A stretch of DNA of 64,000 bases from Rhodovulum sp. ES.010 (GCF_900142935.1 NZ_FSRS01000001.1:1622001-1686000), one strand, 5' to 3'; counted from the stretch's first letter, positions 35,001 to 44,388 are shown. Numbers and translations are program-made. Notes: generated from the letters alone by a model not told the origin.

Positions 35001-35246
35001 ATGCGAACCGCCCTCGCCTTCTATGTCTTTCCGCTCGGGCTGCTCTCGCTCTACGTGCTGCTATCGCTCGGGGTCAGCATTTTCTCGGCCCGCGGACCGG
35101 CCCATTGCGTGCTGCTGGGCATCAACGTGACCCGCCTGCCCGGAATCGACGGCCCGGACGCCGTGCTCGCCCCCGTTATCCTCGCCTGGCTGGGCTTCGG
35201 CGGCATCGCCTACTGGGCGGCATGGCGCTGGCGCGCGCGGGGCTGA
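35001..35246 (+). CDS. Small membrane protein
   Basis: This 81-residue protein has two predicted transmembrane helices (YVFPLGLLSLYVLLSLGVSIF and VLAPVILAWLGFGGIAYWAAW, each approximate) joined by a short loop with one Cys. It starts 4 bases after hisA and is probably cotranscribed. I do not recognise the family. Confidence 0.7.
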   Translation: MRTALAFYVFPLGLLSLYVLLSLGVSIFSARGPAHCVLLGINVTRLPGIDGPDAVLAPVILAWLGFGGIAYWAAWRWRARG

Positions 35247-35253
35247 GCCCGGC

Positions 35254-35715
35254 TCAGCCCCCCGCCGCGGCAGCCATCGTAAGGTTCTGCAACGCCCCGC
35301 GCATCTGCGCCAGGTAGGGCGCGTCGTCGGAAATGCCGAGGTCGTCCAGGGTCTCTTCCGGCTTTTCATAGGCGATCCAGGTGCTGCCCTCCTCGTCGGT
35401 ATAGACCAGCACCTTGAGCGGCAGGAAAAGCCCCGCCAGCGGGGCGTCCTGCATCGCGGGTGTCCCGAGCTTCGGATTGCCAAAGATCACCAGTTCCGAG
35501 TCGCCCAGTTCCATGCCCACGGAGGCCGCGCCGCCGCCGTGGTCGATCCGGGCGAAAACCGTGGCCCCGGCCTTGCCGATCGCGGCCTCCAGAGCATCAG
35601 CCGTCTCGGAGACGCCGACCGCGGACATGATGCGAACGATGTCGTCCTCGCTCGCGGCGGCCGGCAGCCCCGGGAGGGCCAGAAATGCGGCGAGGGGGAG
35701 CGCAAGACGGCACAT
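35254..35715 (-). CDS. DUF302 family exported protein
   Basis: This 153-residue protein has a signal peptide (MCRLALPLAAFLALPGLPAAAS, cleavage after AAA) and a DUF302 domain: SETADALEAAIGKAGATVFARIDHG, LVIFGNPKLGTPAM, and PLKVLVYTDEEGSTWIAYEKP, each quoted in part. DUF302 proteins are small alpha/beta periplasmic proteins of unknown role. AGGAGA precedes the ATG. It is inserted antisense within the his cluster, 8 bases from the convergent small membrane gene. Confidence 0.9.
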   Translation of the reverse strand: MCRLALPLAAFLALPGLPAAASEDDIVRIMSAVGVSETADALEAAIGKAGATVFARIDHGGGAASVGMELGDSELVIFGNPKLGTPAMQDAPLAGLFLPLKVLVYTDEEGSTWIAYEKPEETLDDLGISDDAPYLAQMRGALQNLTMAAAAGG

Positions 35716-35812
35716 GGGAATCTCCTGTCGTGATGACCGTTGGCCGCAGTCTCTGGCGTCCCCAGGTATTTGCCCATAAAAGACTCCGTGATCGGCAAAG
35801 GACCCCGCTTTC

Positions 35813-36574
35813 ATGCTCAAGACCCGCATTATCCCCTGCCTCGATGTGGCCGACGGCCGCGTGGTCAAGGGCGTCAACTTCGTCAACCTCGTGGATGCCG
35901 GCGACCCGGTGGAGGCAGCGAAGGCCTATGACGCGGCCGGGGCGGACGAGCTGTGCTTTCTCGACATCCATGCCACGCACGAGAACCGCAGCACCATGTT
36001 CGACGTCGTGCGCCGCACGGCCGAACAGTGCTTCATGCCGCTGACCGTGGGCGGCGGCGTCCGCAACGTGGAGGACGTGCGCGCACTGTTGCTGGCCGGG
36101 GCCGACAAGGTCAGCTTCAACTCCGCCGCCGTGGCCGACCCGGACGTGGTGCGCCGCGCGGCCCAGCAGTTCGGCAGCCAGTGCATCGTGGTCGCCATCG
36201 ACGCCAAACGGGCGGCGCCCGGCCGCTGGGAAATCTTCACCCATGGCGGGCGCAAACCCACCGGCGTCGACGCGGTCGAGTTCGCAAAGACGGTGGTCGC
36301 CAAAGGCGCGGGCGAGATCCTGCTGACCAGCATGGACCGCGACGGCACCAAGGCGGGCTTCGATCTCGACCTGACGCGGGCCATCGTCGCCGCCGTCGAC
36401 GTGCCGGTGATCGCGTCGGGCGGCGTCGGTACGCTCGACCATCTCGTCGACGGCGTGACGGAAGGCGGCGCGAGCGCGGTGCTCGCCGCCTCGATCTTCC
36501 ATTTCGGGACCTACACGATCGGCGAGGCCAAGGCGCACATGGCTGAGGCCGGCATCCCCATGAGGCCGGCATGA
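35813..36574 (+). CDS. hisF: Imidazole glycerol phosphate synthase, cyclase subunit
   Basis: This 253-residue TIM barrel begins [20 protein letters not shown] with the catalytic Asp near residue 11, then [25 protein letters not shown], and [16 protein letters not shown] with the second Asp. It condenses PRFAR with ammonia supplied by HisH to give imidazole glycerol phosphate and AICAR. It overlaps hisE by 4 bases. Confidence 0.97.
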   Translation: MLKTRIIPCLDVADGRVVKGVNFVNLVDAGDPVEAAKAYDAAGADELCFLDIHATHENRSTMFDVVRRTAEQCFMPLTVGGGVRNVEDVRALLLAGADKVSFNSAAVADPDVVRRAAQQFGSQCIVVAIDAKRAAPGRWEIFTHGGRKPTGVDAVEFAKTVVAKGAGEILLTSMDRDGTKAGFDLDLTRAIVAAVDVPVIASGGVGTLDHLVDGVTEGGASAVLAASIFHFGTYTIGEAKAHMAEAGIPMRPA

Positions 36575-36900
36575 GCGCGCCCGGACCCGACGTGCTCGCC
36601 AGGCTCGCCGCCACGATTGAGGCGCGCAAGGGCGCGGACCCCGAGAGTTCGTGGACCGCGCGGTTGCTGGCGCGGGGGCCCGAGAAATGCGCCGAGAAAT
36701 TCGGCGAAGAGGCCGTCGAGGCGGTGATCGAGGCCGTGCGCGGCGACCCCGAGCGGCTGACCGCCGAGGCCGCGGACGTGCTCTATCACCTGCTGGTGAT
36801 GCTGGCCGCGCGCGACGTCTCGCTCGACGAGGTTCTGGCGGAACTGGACCGGCGCCAGGGCAGGAGCGGCCTTGACGAGAAGGCCGCCCGCAAGGGCTGA
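36571..36900 (+). CDS. hisE: Phosphoribosyl-ATP pyrophosphatase
   Basis: This 109-residue protein is a MazG-like all-helical pyrophosphatase with the conserved [25 protein letters not shown] and [18 protein letters not shown] segments that supply the Glu/Asp magnesium ligands. It hydrolyses PR-ATP to PR-AMP in the second step of histidine synthesis. Coupled to hisF by an ATGA overlap. Confidence 0.96.
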   Translation: MSAPGPDVLARLAATIEARKGADPESSWTARLLARGPEKCAEKFGEEAVEAVIEAVRGDPERLTAEAADVLYHLLVMLAARDVSLDEVLAELDRRQGRSGLDEKAARKG

Positions 36901-36929
36901 GGCTCAGGCCGCCCGGTCGAGGGGCCGTT

Positions 36930-37756
36930 TCACATCTTCCACCGGATCTCGCCCCAGCGCCAAGCGCCCGGTGAAAAGCTGCTGCGGCTTGTCCGGCAGC
37001 GGTTGGAACTGGGCGCCGTGGATGTCACGCAACAGCCGCTTGAGCCCCGCCTTGCGGAAGAAGCCGGCATCGCCGCCAATTCCAGCGCCTTCTCGGCGGT
37101 TGCGATGACAGCGTTGGCGGCCAGCGTCTTGCGCGTCGGCACGCGGCTGGCAAGCGCGGCATCGGGAGCAAAGTCCAGCCCATTCGCCAGCCGCACCAGA
37201 TCGTCGACCGCAAGCGCGACCGCGCTGTGCCGGTTCTCCATCTCCCCCGCCAGCATTCGCGTCTCCGGTTCATCGGCACGCGCTCCCGCCTTCTTGCGGG
37301 CGATGGTCGCCGCGCGGCCCGCGACGCCGAGATAGACCGACATGATCAGCGGCATCGCGACCGTCAGGATCGCCGTTCGAGTCGAGCCAGTCATTCGCCC
37401 CGGTGCTGACGAGGATCGTGTCCTTTCCTCCGACCTTTTCCAACAGCGCACGGCCGGGCCGGTCGGCGCGATGGTTCGCCACCGCGGCCGCAACTCGGTG
37501 CTGGTGCATCGACAGCGCCAGCGCCGTCGACGGGCAGTGCCAGGCGAGCCCGCGGAGAAAGCCGCACACCTCTGCATGCGCAACCCCGCCGCCGCCGAAC
37601 TCCGGCGGCACGAGCGCCGAGAACGGGGGCCGTGCTCGCGAAGTGCGGCGTAGTTGTCGGCCACGAAGCGGTCCTCGGCATCGTTCCGGGCCGCGCGCTC
37701 TGCGAAGCGCGGGCCAAATCGGACAGCACGTCCGTCAGGGTCATTCGCTCGGTCAT
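36930..37756 (-). pseudogene. Acyl-CoA dehydrogenase remnant
   Basis: Reading the minus strand, fragments of one acyl-CoA dehydrogenase appear in three frames. MTERMTLTDVLSDLAR starts at 37756. DNYAALREHG and VPPEFGGGGVAHAEVCGFLRGLA, then TALALSMHQHRVAAAVANH and DTILVSTGANDWLDS follow. A jump then leads to AILTVAMPLIMSVYLGVAGRAATIA and VDDLVRLANGLDF. The central FAD/beta domain is missing, so both frameshifts and an internal deletion are present. The gene was probably a short-chain acyl-CoA or thioester-specific dehydrogenase. Confidence 0.8.
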
Positions 37757-37882
37757 CGGTCGTTTTCTCCCGTTTCCTTGGTCATACTCGGAAGATCTCA
37801 GGCCCGACCCGCGCTCTCAACTTCAGCATCTGAAGTTGTGCCGACGCCCTCGGGTCCCTACGTTGCGATATTGCTCAGTTCT

Positions 37883-38545
37883 AGGGATACGTACAAGTCT
37901 GCCCCATAGCGGTCACCGCCGAGGTGCTCGCCCAGCGCTGGACGCCGACGATCTTGCGCGCGCTCTGCGTCGGTGCGAGGCGATTCAACGACATTTAGGA
38001 CGGTGTGCCGCGGATGTTGCCCGCGCTACTGTCGAAACGGCGGAAGGAACTGGAGCAGGCGGACGTGCTGGTTCGCGAGACGTCCGAGTCGGGCCAGGAC
38101 AGCGAGTACCAGTTGACGGAGGCGGGCCACGCCCTCTTTCCCGCACTTGAGGCGATGGGCTTCTGGGCGCAGGCTTAGCTGCGCGGCGAGATCACGACCG
38201 AACGCAATCTCGACCCCGACGTCCTGATGCGGGAGTTGCGCCGCACCGCGCGATCTGCCCGACGGCCTGCCGCGCCGTGTCGCCGCCTTCTGGCTGGAGG
38301 GCATGCCAGCGGAGCGGAGGCGCTACTGGGTCGTGTTCGAGGCGGACGCGGTCGATGTCTGCACCCGCGATCCAGGCCAAGAGGTCGATCTTCTCGTCAC
38401 CGCCCATATCCGGACACTGGTTGAGCTTTGGCTCGGCCACCGGTTGATCGCCGCCGCGCGCGAGGATGGCCGCCTGCGCCTGGACGGCTCCCGTACCGAA
38501 TGCGACGCCTTCGGGCGCTGGTTCGCCCGCAGCCATTTCGCCTAG
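37883..38545 (+). pseudogene. HxlR-family regulator remnant with SCP2-like C-terminus
   Basis: The text VCPIAVTAEVLAQRWTPTILRAL then LLSKRRKELEQADVL and YQLTEAGHALFPALEAMGFWA is the HxlR winged-helix pattern. Two in-frame TAG codons (37996-37998 and 38176-38178) and a frameshift near 38250 break it. The second frame continues DGLPRRVAAFWLEGM, DAVDVCTRDPGQEVDL, and ends CDAFGRWFARSHFA, the sterol-carrier-like domain common in such regulators. It probably once controlled the adjacent divergent dehydrogenase. Confidence 0.8.
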
Positions 38546-38586
38546 GCTGGTGAACTGCCCGCGCTGGGCCGAGACCGCTTGCCTAG

Positions 38587-39951
38587 CAGGCCGCTGAAAT
38601 TCTCTTGCGGCCGGACGGATTTCCCTGACCCTCACCCGTGAGGCCGGCGTCGTCTGTTCTGTGTGCTTGGTCTCGGCCCTGCCTTTGGCGTCAGGCGGCC
38701 AGCAGCTTCGGCAGTCTGGCGAGGTTGCAGGCGGCCATGGTGAAGGTGAAGCGGGCGGCGACGCGGTCGAGGCCGCGGTATACGGTCTGGGCCATGCCGC
38801 CGACGGTCTTGGCCCAGCCGAAGGGCTCTTCGATCTTCTTGCGGCGCGTCTGGGACAGGGCGTAGCCGGGGTGGCGGGTGGTTCTGCCGTCGATGGCGGA
38901 GTGTCGGGCCTTCTGGGCGACATGCGGCGTGACGTGGGCCTGTCGCAGATCGGCGACGAAATCTGCGCTGTCGTAGCCCTTGTCGGCGCCCAGCGTGAGG
39001 CGGCGGGTCGAGCCGGGGGAATGGCGGTGGATCATGTCGAGCGCGGCGCGGCGTTCGGCATGGCCATCGGCGCGGGTCAGGTCGGCCTGGACGACGAAGC
39101 CATTGCGGTTTTCCATCAGCGCATGCCCCATGTAACAGAGCAGCGCGCCCGTCCCCTGCGACTTGCGGAACAGCCGCGCGTCGGGGTCGGTGATCGAGGC
39201 ATGGGTGGCGTTGGAGCGCTTCTCGCCGCGGAAGTCGACTTCGGCGTTGCGGTGGCGGCGGCTGGGGCTGGGCATCGGGACGGTCTCGGCTTCGGGCTGG
39301 GCAGGGGCGGTGTCGGGGCTGGTATCCTGATCGGTGTCCCCCGGCGGGTCACCCGGCCCGTCCGCGCCGGGCGGGCTGCCCTCGGTCTTCGGCTGGAAGC
39401 TCTTCATGGAAGCCCAGGCCTTGATCAGCGTGCCGTCCACCGAGAAGTGCTCGTCTGACAGCAGCGGTGCGACCTCCCGGTGAGCCAGGATCGCGCCCAT
39501 CACCTTGCGCGCCATGTCGGTGGTCAGCAGCCGGTCACGGTTCTTCGTGAAGACGGTGGGGACCCAGACCGCGTCGTCGATCCCCAGGCCCACGAACCAG
39601 CGGAACATGAGGTTGTAATCCATCTGCTCCATCAACTGCCGCTCCGAGCGTACCGAGAACAGGATCTGTAGAAGGCTCGCCCGGATCAGCCGCTCCGGCG
39701 GGATCGAGGGCCGGCCCTCCGGGGCGTAGAGCGTCTCGAACTCGGCATCGAGGCTGGCCAAAGCCTCGTTCACGACCCGCCGGATCTGCCGCAACGGATG
39801 CCGCGCCGGGATCCGCGCCTCGATGTCAACATAGCTGAACAGCGACCCGCCCGTCTCGTCCGCGCCCCGCATCCCAACCCCTCCGGCAACCGCCCAAGGG
39901 GTGAATCACGTCCCTCAACCGACGTCCAGAGCGAGGTTATTCAGCAGCCTG
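38587..39951. mobile_element. Intact IS5-family insertion sequence, copy 1
   Basis: A 1365-base element with imperfect terminal inverted repeats CAGGCCGCTGAA (left) and TTCAGCAGCCTG (right). It is flanked by a 4-base target duplication CTAG (38583-38586 and 39952-39955), matching the YTAR target of IS5-type elements. It carries one transposase gene on the minus strand. The right-hand CTAG also forms the stop codon of the neighbouring CoA-binding gene. Confidence 0.9.
38691..39872 (-). CDS. IS5-family transposase
   Basis: This 393-residue DDE transposase has the N-terminal DUF772 domain (PSIPPERLIRASLLQILFSVRSERQLMEQM, quoted in part), FRWFVGLGIDD, first catalytic Asp in FSVDGTLIKAWAS near residue 144, second Asp in LGADKGYDSADFV near residue 298, and the Glu in KKIEEPFGWAKTVGG near residue 355. 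A Pro/Asp-rich linker lies at residues 160-205. It appears intact and the element is probably active or recently so, since a near-identical fragment lies 2.3 kb away. Confidence 0.93.
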   Translation of the reverse strand: MRGADETGGSLFSYVDIEARIPARHPLRQIRRVVNEALASLDAEFETLYAPEGRPSIPPERLIRASLLQILFSVRSERQLMEQMDYNLMFRWFVGLGIDDAVWVPTVFTKNRDRLLTTDMARKVMGAILAHREVAPLLSDEHFSVDGTLIKAWASMKSFQPKTEGSPPGADGPGDPPGDTDQDTSPDTAPAQPEAETVPMPSPSRRHRNAEVDFRGEKRSNATHASITDPDARLFRKSQGTGALLCYMGHALMENRNGFVVQADLTRADGHAERRAALDMIHRHSPGSTRRLTLGADKGYDSADFVADLRQAHVTPHVAQKARHSAIDGRTTRHPGYALSQTRRKKIEEPFGWAKTVGGMAQTVYRGLDRVAARFTFTMAACNLARLPKLLAA

Positions 39952-40428
39952 CTAGAGTTTCGACGAGATGATGCCGGTTGAGAACCCGCCCATCCGGAGC
40001 TCTCCGAAAAGCCGCTGATACTCGATCTTGGGGCAGCGGTTCTGGATCACCCGCTGGCCCGCAGCCTCGGCGCGCCCGGCCGCCTCGGCATTCTCGACTC
40101 CGATCTGCATCCAGACCGTCCGCAGCATAGGCAGATGCCGAAGCGCGGTCTCCACGATGGGCGGGACATGCTCGGAGCGGCGGAAGATATCGACCATGTC
40201 GACAGACACATCGCCGGGAATCGCGGACAGGTCTGGGTAGATTTCCTCACCGAACAGGCGCTTGCCCGCATGTCCGGGATTGACCGGGATCACCCGCTTG
40301 CCCCGCAGGCCCAGATACCGCGCGACGTAGTGGCTCGGCCGCACAGGGTTGGGCGAAACGCCGACCACGGCGATCACCCTCGCCGCGCTCAGAGTGTCTT
40401 TCAGAAACTCATCGGAATAGACCCTCAT
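39952..40428 (-). CDS. CoA-binding domain protein
   Basis: This 158-residue Rossmann-like protein has ARVIAVVGVSPNPVRPSHYVARYL near the start and VIPVNPGHAGKRLFGEEIYPDL, MVDIFRRSEHVPPIV, VWMQIGVENAEA and VIQNRCPKIEYQRL in order (each approximate). This is the CoA_binding_2 (YccU-like) family of small proteins of unclear role. Its TAG stop lies in the CTAG target duplication of the adjacent IS5 element, so the insertion left the reading frame complete. Confidence 0.9.
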   Translation of the reverse strand: MRVYSDEFLKDTLSAARVIAVVGVSPNPVRPSHYVARYLGLRGKRVIPVNPGHAGKRLFGEEIYPDLSAIPGDVSVDMVDIFRRSEHVPPIVETALRHLPMLRTVWMQIGVENAEAAGRAEAAGQRVIQNRCPKIEYQRLFGELRMGGFSTGIISSKL

Positions 40429-40445
40429 CTAGGCACCCTAACACA

Positions 40446-40476
40446 AAAAGGCGCCCGGGCGAGTAGCACCGGGCGC
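40446..40476 (-). terminator. Rho-independent terminator
   Basis: On the minus strand GCGCCCGG - 10-base loop - CCGGGCGC is followed by CTTTTT. It lies after the zinc-ribbon/rlmB genes and just before the CoA-binding gene. A second long imperfect hairpin sits at 40485-40538 (arms GAACGAGG/CCTCGTTC and AGGGCC/GGCCCT), and CGATCA...TGATCG at 40577-40596. The 200-base gap thus holds stacked hairpins but no gene. Confidence 0.75.
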
Positions 40477-40629
40477 GAGTCGCGGAACGAGGGACAGTGA
40501 AGCAGGACAGGGCCGTTCCGAGGCCCTGCCCCTCGTTCACCGCAGATGGGACGTCCGACCACCGGGTTCCAGAGCCGATCATCGTTTTGTGATCGTCGCC
40601 CCTCGGCGCGGTGCAATCTGGAGGGGGCC

Positions 40630-40920
40630 TCAGTCGAAGATGTCTTCCAGCGTATCGACGACCTCTTCGAACGCCTTGCGCCAGATTGCCTTGCGCTTGC
40701 GCTTGCGGGTCTTGGGCCGCGGCGGCGACCACTCGGGCGGGCGGGCGCGACGCGCTGGCGCCGCCCGCGGCGCGTCGCGGTCCGCACGCAGGCGCTTCAT
40801 GGCGTGGAGCGGGGCCCCGCACGCCGAGCAGGACAGCTCGTGACGCTGCCGGCCTCGCAAGCTGAGCACGGCGCGGGTGCCGCAATAGCAGCAGGTGGCA
40901 ATCTTCGTCGTGTGCGGCAT
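40630..40920 (-). CDS. Small zinc-ribbon protein
   Basis: This 96-residue protein has two CXXC pairs, CCYCGTRAV and LSCSACGAPL, forming a zinc ribbon at residues 10-36. A Pro/Arg/Lys-rich basic segment follows (TRKRKRKAIWRK) and an acidic amphipathic end. Four bases separate it from rlmB, so both are likely cotranscribed. The basic linker suggests RNA or ribosome contact, which is inference. Confidence 0.8.
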   Translation of the reverse strand: MPHTTKIATCCYCGTRAVLSLRGRQRHELSCSACGAPLHAMKRLRADRDAPRAAPARRARPPEWSPPRPKTRKRKRKAIWRKAFEEVVDTLEDIFD

Positions 40921-40923
40921 GCC

Positions 40924-41709
40924 TCAGGCGCGGGCCTCTTCCCTGCCCGCATATAGGGCGACCGCGGCGGCGTTCGAGACGTTGAGCGAACCGAATCCGC
41001 CCGCCGCAGGGATGCGCACCAGACGGTCGCAATTCTCGCGGGTCAGCTGGCGCAAGCCGGGCCCTTCGGCCCCCAGTACGAAGCCCGCTGGCCTCTCCCC
41101 GACCTCGGCCAGCGCCGCATCGAGCGGCATGTCTGCCGCCCCGTCGAGGCCGAGCAGTGTGTAGCCAAGCCCCCTAAGGGCCGCCATCGTCCGGGCCAGG
41201 TTCGGAACCCGCAGGTACGGTTGGCGCTCCAGCGCACCCGACGCGGTCTTGGCCAGCGCGCCGGTTTCGGGCGCGGAATGCCGCTGCGGCGCGATGACGG
41301 CCTCGGCGCCGAACACCTCGGCCGAGCGCAGGATCGCGCCCACGTTGTGCGGATCGGTCACCCGGTCGAGCAGAACGACGCGCGCCCCCGGACAGCCCGT
41401 GCAGAGCTCCTCGAGCCGCCCCCAGTCGCGCGGGCGCACCTCGAGCGCGGCGCCCTGGTGCACGGCACCGGGATCCAGCGGCGCGGCGAACCGGCGAGCG
41501 TCGCTGATCTCGGGCGCGATGCCCGACGCGGCGATCGCCTCGGCCAGCCGGTCGGCGGCGTTCTTCGTCACCACGAGGCGCAGCTTTTCGCGCTGCGGGT
41601 TCGACAGCGCATCCCGCACCGCGTGCAGCCCGAAGAGCCACAGCGTCTCGGCAGCCCCCGTTCGCCGGGCGCGTTCCTTCTCGATCACCCAGTCGGGTTT
41701 CCTGGCCAC
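40924..41709 (-). CDS. rlmB: 23S rRNA 2'-O-ribose methyltransferase, RlmB-like
   Basis: This 261-residue SpoU/TrmH-type methyltransferase has an N-terminal substrate-binding domain (LWLFGLHAVRDALSNPQREK) and the knotted SPOUT core: LLDRVTDPHNVGAILRSAEVFGAEAVI near residue 113, FVLGAEGPGLRQLTRENCD near residue 208, and IPAAGGFGSLNVSNAAAVALY near residue 232 (each quoted in part). The family methylates a guanosine ribose in 23S rRNA. It diverges from tRNA-Tyr. Confidence 0.93.
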   Translation of the reverse strand: MARKPDWVIEKERARRTGAAETLWLFGLHAVRDALSNPQREKLRLVVTKNAADRLAEAIAASGIAPEISDARRFAAPLDPGAVHQGAALEVRPRDWGRLEELCTGCPGARVVLLDRVTDPHNVGAILRSAEVFGAEAVIAPQRHSAPETGALAKTASGALERQPYLRVPNLARTMAALRGLGYTLLGLDGAADMPLDAALAEVGERPAGFVLGAEGPGLRQLTRENCDRLVRIPAAGGFGSLNVSNAAAVALYAGREEARA

Positions 41710-41774
41710 GTCTCATTCCTCCGGATCGGGCGGACCATGGGCGCACGACGCGGCCGGCGCAAGGGATTTTCCTG

Positions 41775-41803
41775 TTGACGACCCCGGGGCCTCGGCGTAT
41801 CCA
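41775..41803 (+). promoter_or_regulatory. tRNA-Tyr promoter
   Basis: TTGACG (41775-41780) and TATCCA (41798-41803) are 17 bases apart, ending 12 bases before the tRNA 5' end. Confidence 0.6.
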
Positions 41804-41815
41804 GCCGCTCACTCA

Positions 41816-41899
41816 GGGCGACGCGCTGCAAGGTGCGGCAGCGGACTGTAAATCCGCCGGGGAGACCCATGCCTGGTTCGATTCCAGGGTCGCCCACCA
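41816..41899 (+). tRNA. tRNA-Tyr (anticodon GUA)
   Basis: An 84-base class II tRNA with encoded CCA. The acceptor stem GGGCGAC/GTCGCCC is perfect, the anticodon arm GCGGACTGTAAATCCGC gives GUA, and the T-arm is CCTGGTTCGATTCCAGG. A truncated integrase gene begins 92 bases past its 3' end, marking it as an attachment site for a former element. Confidence 0.95.
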
Positions 41900-41991
41900 T
41901 TCCCCCTCTAAGTCTTTGATCTTTCATAGATCGCTGATTTAGTTGGGCTTTTTCCATCCCCCTTGGTCACAATTTTGGTATACACAGGGGT

Positions 41992-42157
41992 ATGCGAAAG
42001 ATGGCCGAGACACATCATTTACAGAAGCGCGGGCAGACCTGGCACTATTACCGCCGGGTGCCGACTGCGCTTGTGCGTGTCGTGGGCAAGACCTTCGTTA
42101 AGAAAAGCCTGGGGACTTCTGACCTCAAAGAGGCGAAAATTCTCCGCAACGCGCTAA
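41992..42157 (+). pseudogene. 5' fragment of a tyrosine integrase
   Basis: The reading frame MRKMAETHHLQKRGQTWHYY, then RRVPTALVRVVGKTFVKKSL and LKEAKILRNAL, is the N-terminal DUF6538-like domain of phage-type tyrosine recombinases. After 55 codons it is cut by the second IS5 copy, and no catalytic domain remains. It lies directly downstream of tRNA-Tyr, in the orientation of an integrase next to its attachment site. Confidence 0.8.
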
Positions 42158-43002
42158 CAGGCTGCTGAAAAACCTCGCTCTGGACGTCGGTTGAGGGACG
42201 TGATTCACCCCTTGGGCGGTTGCCGGAGGGGTTGGGATGCGGGGCGCGGACGAGACGAGCGGGTCGCTGTTCAGCTATGTTGACATCGAGGCGCGGATCC
42301 CGGCGCGGCATCCGTTGCGGCAGATCCGGCGGGTCGTGAACGAGGCTTTGGCCAGCCTCGATGCCGAGTTCGAGACGCTCTACGCCCCGGAGGGCCGGCC
42401 CTCGATCCCGCCGGAGCGGCTGATCCGGGCGAGCCTTCTACAGATCCTGTTCTCGGTACGCTCGGAGCGGCAGTTGATGGAGCAGATGGATTACAACCTC
42501 ATGTTCCGCTGGTTCGTGGGCCTGGGGATCGACGACGCGGTCTGGGTCCCCACCGTCTTCACGAAGAACCGTGACCGGCTGCTGACCACCGACATGGCGC
42601 GCAAGGTGATGGGCGCGATCCTGGCTCACCGGGAGGTCGCACCGCTGCTGTCAGACGAGCACTTCTCGGTGGACGGCACGCTGATCAAGGCCTGGGCTTC
42701 CATGAAGAGCTTCCAGCCGAAGACCGAGGGCAGCCCGCCCGGCGCGGACGGGCCGGGTGACCCGCCGGGGGACACCGATCAGGATACCAGCCCCGACACC
42801 GCCCCTGCCCAGCCCGAAGCCGAGACCGTCCCGATGCCCAGCCCCAGCCGCCGCCACCGCAACGCCGAAGTCGACTTCCGCGGCGAGAAGCGCTCCAACG
42901 CCACCCATGCCTCGATCACCGACCCCGACGCGCGGCTGTTCCGCAAGTCGCAGGGGACGGGCGCGCTGCTCTGTTACATGGGGCATGCGCTGATGGAAAA
43001 CC
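42158..43002. mobile_element. Truncated IS5-family copy 2
   Basis: 845 bases nearly identical to copy 1 from the terminal repeat CAGGCTGCTGAA onward. It was inserted at CTAA (42154-42157), again a YTAR target, on one side only. The matching sequence stops at 43002 within the transposase gene (copy 1 position 39107), so the distal 520 bases and the other terminal repeat are lost. Confidence 0.9.
42237..43002 (+). pseudogene. Truncated IS5-family transposase
   Basis: Identical to the first 255 or so codons of the intact transposase, apart from a Gly-to-Ser change at residue 8, and ends after ALMEN. The second Asp and the Glu of the DDE triad are missing. The frame runs on to 43115 into unrelated sequence. 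Confidence 0.9.
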
Positions 43003-43120
43003 CCGATGTATCCGGCGAAGGTGTGGGGCGAGACATGCGCCGAACGCCTATTCGACCTGATGCCCAGAGCGCGCGGAGAGTTGATCCTGCAGGACATGGA
43101 ACGCTGGGAAGGTGAGTTTC
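43003..43120. other. Unassigned fragment between two IS elements
   Basis: 118 bases between the broken IS5 copy and the IS3 element. The plus strand can be read as VWGETCAERLFDLMPRARG then LILQDMERWEGEF, which looks like protein-coding sequence, but I cannot name it. It is probably a scar of the DNA that once joined the two mobile elements. Confidence 0.35.
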
Positions 43121-43138
43121 TGACCTGCCACTGATCTT

Positions 43139-44074
43139 TCATCCAGCCGCGACCGGAGCCCGGTTGGTGTTTACGCCAAATGGCGCGGGTTGAGCAATCG
43201 CCCGACGCGCGGAGCTCTCATCTCGCGCAGCGGGTCGGGCGATTGCGGTGGTCAGGGTCTGCGCGTAGTCAGCCGGGGTCTGATAGCCCAAGGCCGAATG
43301 GGGGCGCTCGGTGTTGTAGTCGGCGACCCAGGCGGCGATCAGGTCGCGGGCATGGGCGAGGTTACGAAACAGCGTCTCGTTCAAGAACTCGTCCCGCATC
43401 CGGCCGTTGAAGCTCTCGACAAAGCCATTCTGCATCGGCTTGCCCGGCGCGATGTAGTGCCATTCGATCCGGTTCTCGGCGCACCACTTCAGGATCGCGT
43501 TCGAGGTCAGTTCCGTCCCGTTGTCCGACACGATCATTCCCGGCTTGCCGCGACGTTCGATCAGCGCCGTCAGCTCCCGCGCGACGCGCCGGCCGGAGAT
43601 CGACGTGTCCGGGATCGCGGCGAGGCATTCGCGCGTGACGTCATCGACGATGTTCAGCACCCGGAACCGCCGCCCGCACGCGAACTGGTCATGGACGAAA
43701 TCCAGTGACCAACGGGCATTTGCGCGCGCCTCGACCAGGATCGGGGCGCGGGTGCCGATGGCCTTGCGCCGCGCGCGCCGCTTGCGGACGGTCAGCCCTT
43801 CCTCGCGGTAAAGCCGGTAGATACGGTTGATCCCCGAGGGCTCGCCCTCCCGCCGGAGCAGGACGAAGAGCCGCCGGTAGCCGAACCGCCGACGCTCGTT
43901 GGCAAGCTCCCGCAATCGGCCGCGCAGTTCCGTGTCGGGTGCGCGTTGCGACCGGTAGCGGATCGTCTTCCGATCCGCGCCGGCAATCTGGCACGCCCGT
44001 CGTTCCGACAGCCCGAACCGGGCCTTCAGATGCGCGACCGCCTCGCGCTTCACGACGGGCGTCACCACTTTTTT
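43139..44074 (-). CDS. IS3-family transposase OrfB
   Basis: The catalytic half of the transposase is made by -1 frameshifting from OrfA. It begins with [16 protein letters not shown], has an HTH_21 region ([28 protein letters not shown]) and an rve DDE domain: [20 protein letters not shown] and [17 protein letters not shown] carry the three acidic residues. It ends [11 protein letters not shown] with a short tail. All catalytic residues are present. Confidence 0.9.
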   Translation of the reverse strand, partial: KKVVTPVVKREAVAHLKARFGLSERRACQIAGADRKTIRYRSQRAPDTELRGRLRELANERRRFGYRRLFVLLRREGEPSGINRIYRLYREEGLTVRKRRARRKAIGTRAPILVEARANARWSLDFVHDQFACGRRFRVLNIVDDVTRECLAAIPDTSISGRRVARELTALIERRGKPGMIVSDNGTELTSNAILKWCAENRIEWHYIAPGKPMQNGFVESFNGRMRDEFLNETLFRNLAHARDLIAAWVADYNTERPHSALGYQTPADYAQTLTTAIARPAARDESSARRAIAQPAPFGVNTNRAPVAAG

Positions 44075-44328
44075 GAAACCAGCTCGCGCATCGCGGCCAG
44101 ATCCAGCATCTGCTCCGCCAGCAGCTTCTTCAACTTGGCGTTCTCGTCCTCGAGCGCCTTCAGCCGTTTGGCCTCTGACACCGTCATGCCGCCGTATTTG
44201 GCTTTCCAGTTGTAGAACGTCCCCTCCGACATGCCGTGCTTGCGGCACAGATCGGCACACTTCGCCCCGGCCTCATGCTCGGCCAGGATGCCGATAATCT
44301 GCTCTTCGCTGTATCTCGTTCGCTTCAT
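44062..44328 (-). CDS. IS3-family transposase OrfA
   Basis: This 88-residue protein has an HTH_8 domain ([36 protein letters not shown]) and a leucine-zipper-like [20 protein letters not shown] slippery A6G run (44068-44074, minus strand AAAAAAG) lies 5 bases before its stop and would move ribosomes -1 into OrfB, the standard IS3 mechanism. Confidence 0.92.
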   Translation of the reverse strand: MKRTRYSEEQIIGILAEHEAGAKCADLCRKHGMSEGTFYNWKAKYGGMTVSEAKRLKALEDENAKLKKLLAEQMLDLAAMRELVSKKW

Positions 44329-44388
44329 TGTCCGTCCCCTCCTTGGGTCGGACTCTAATCGCAGGTGGAGGAAAAATCCCGTGGCAGG

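Noticed and set aside
40485..40538. Structured RNA or riboswitch upstream of the CoA-binding gene
   Set aside because: The hairpins follow a perfect terminator stem or stand alone without a recognisable riboswitch core, so they are described only as stacked hairpins.
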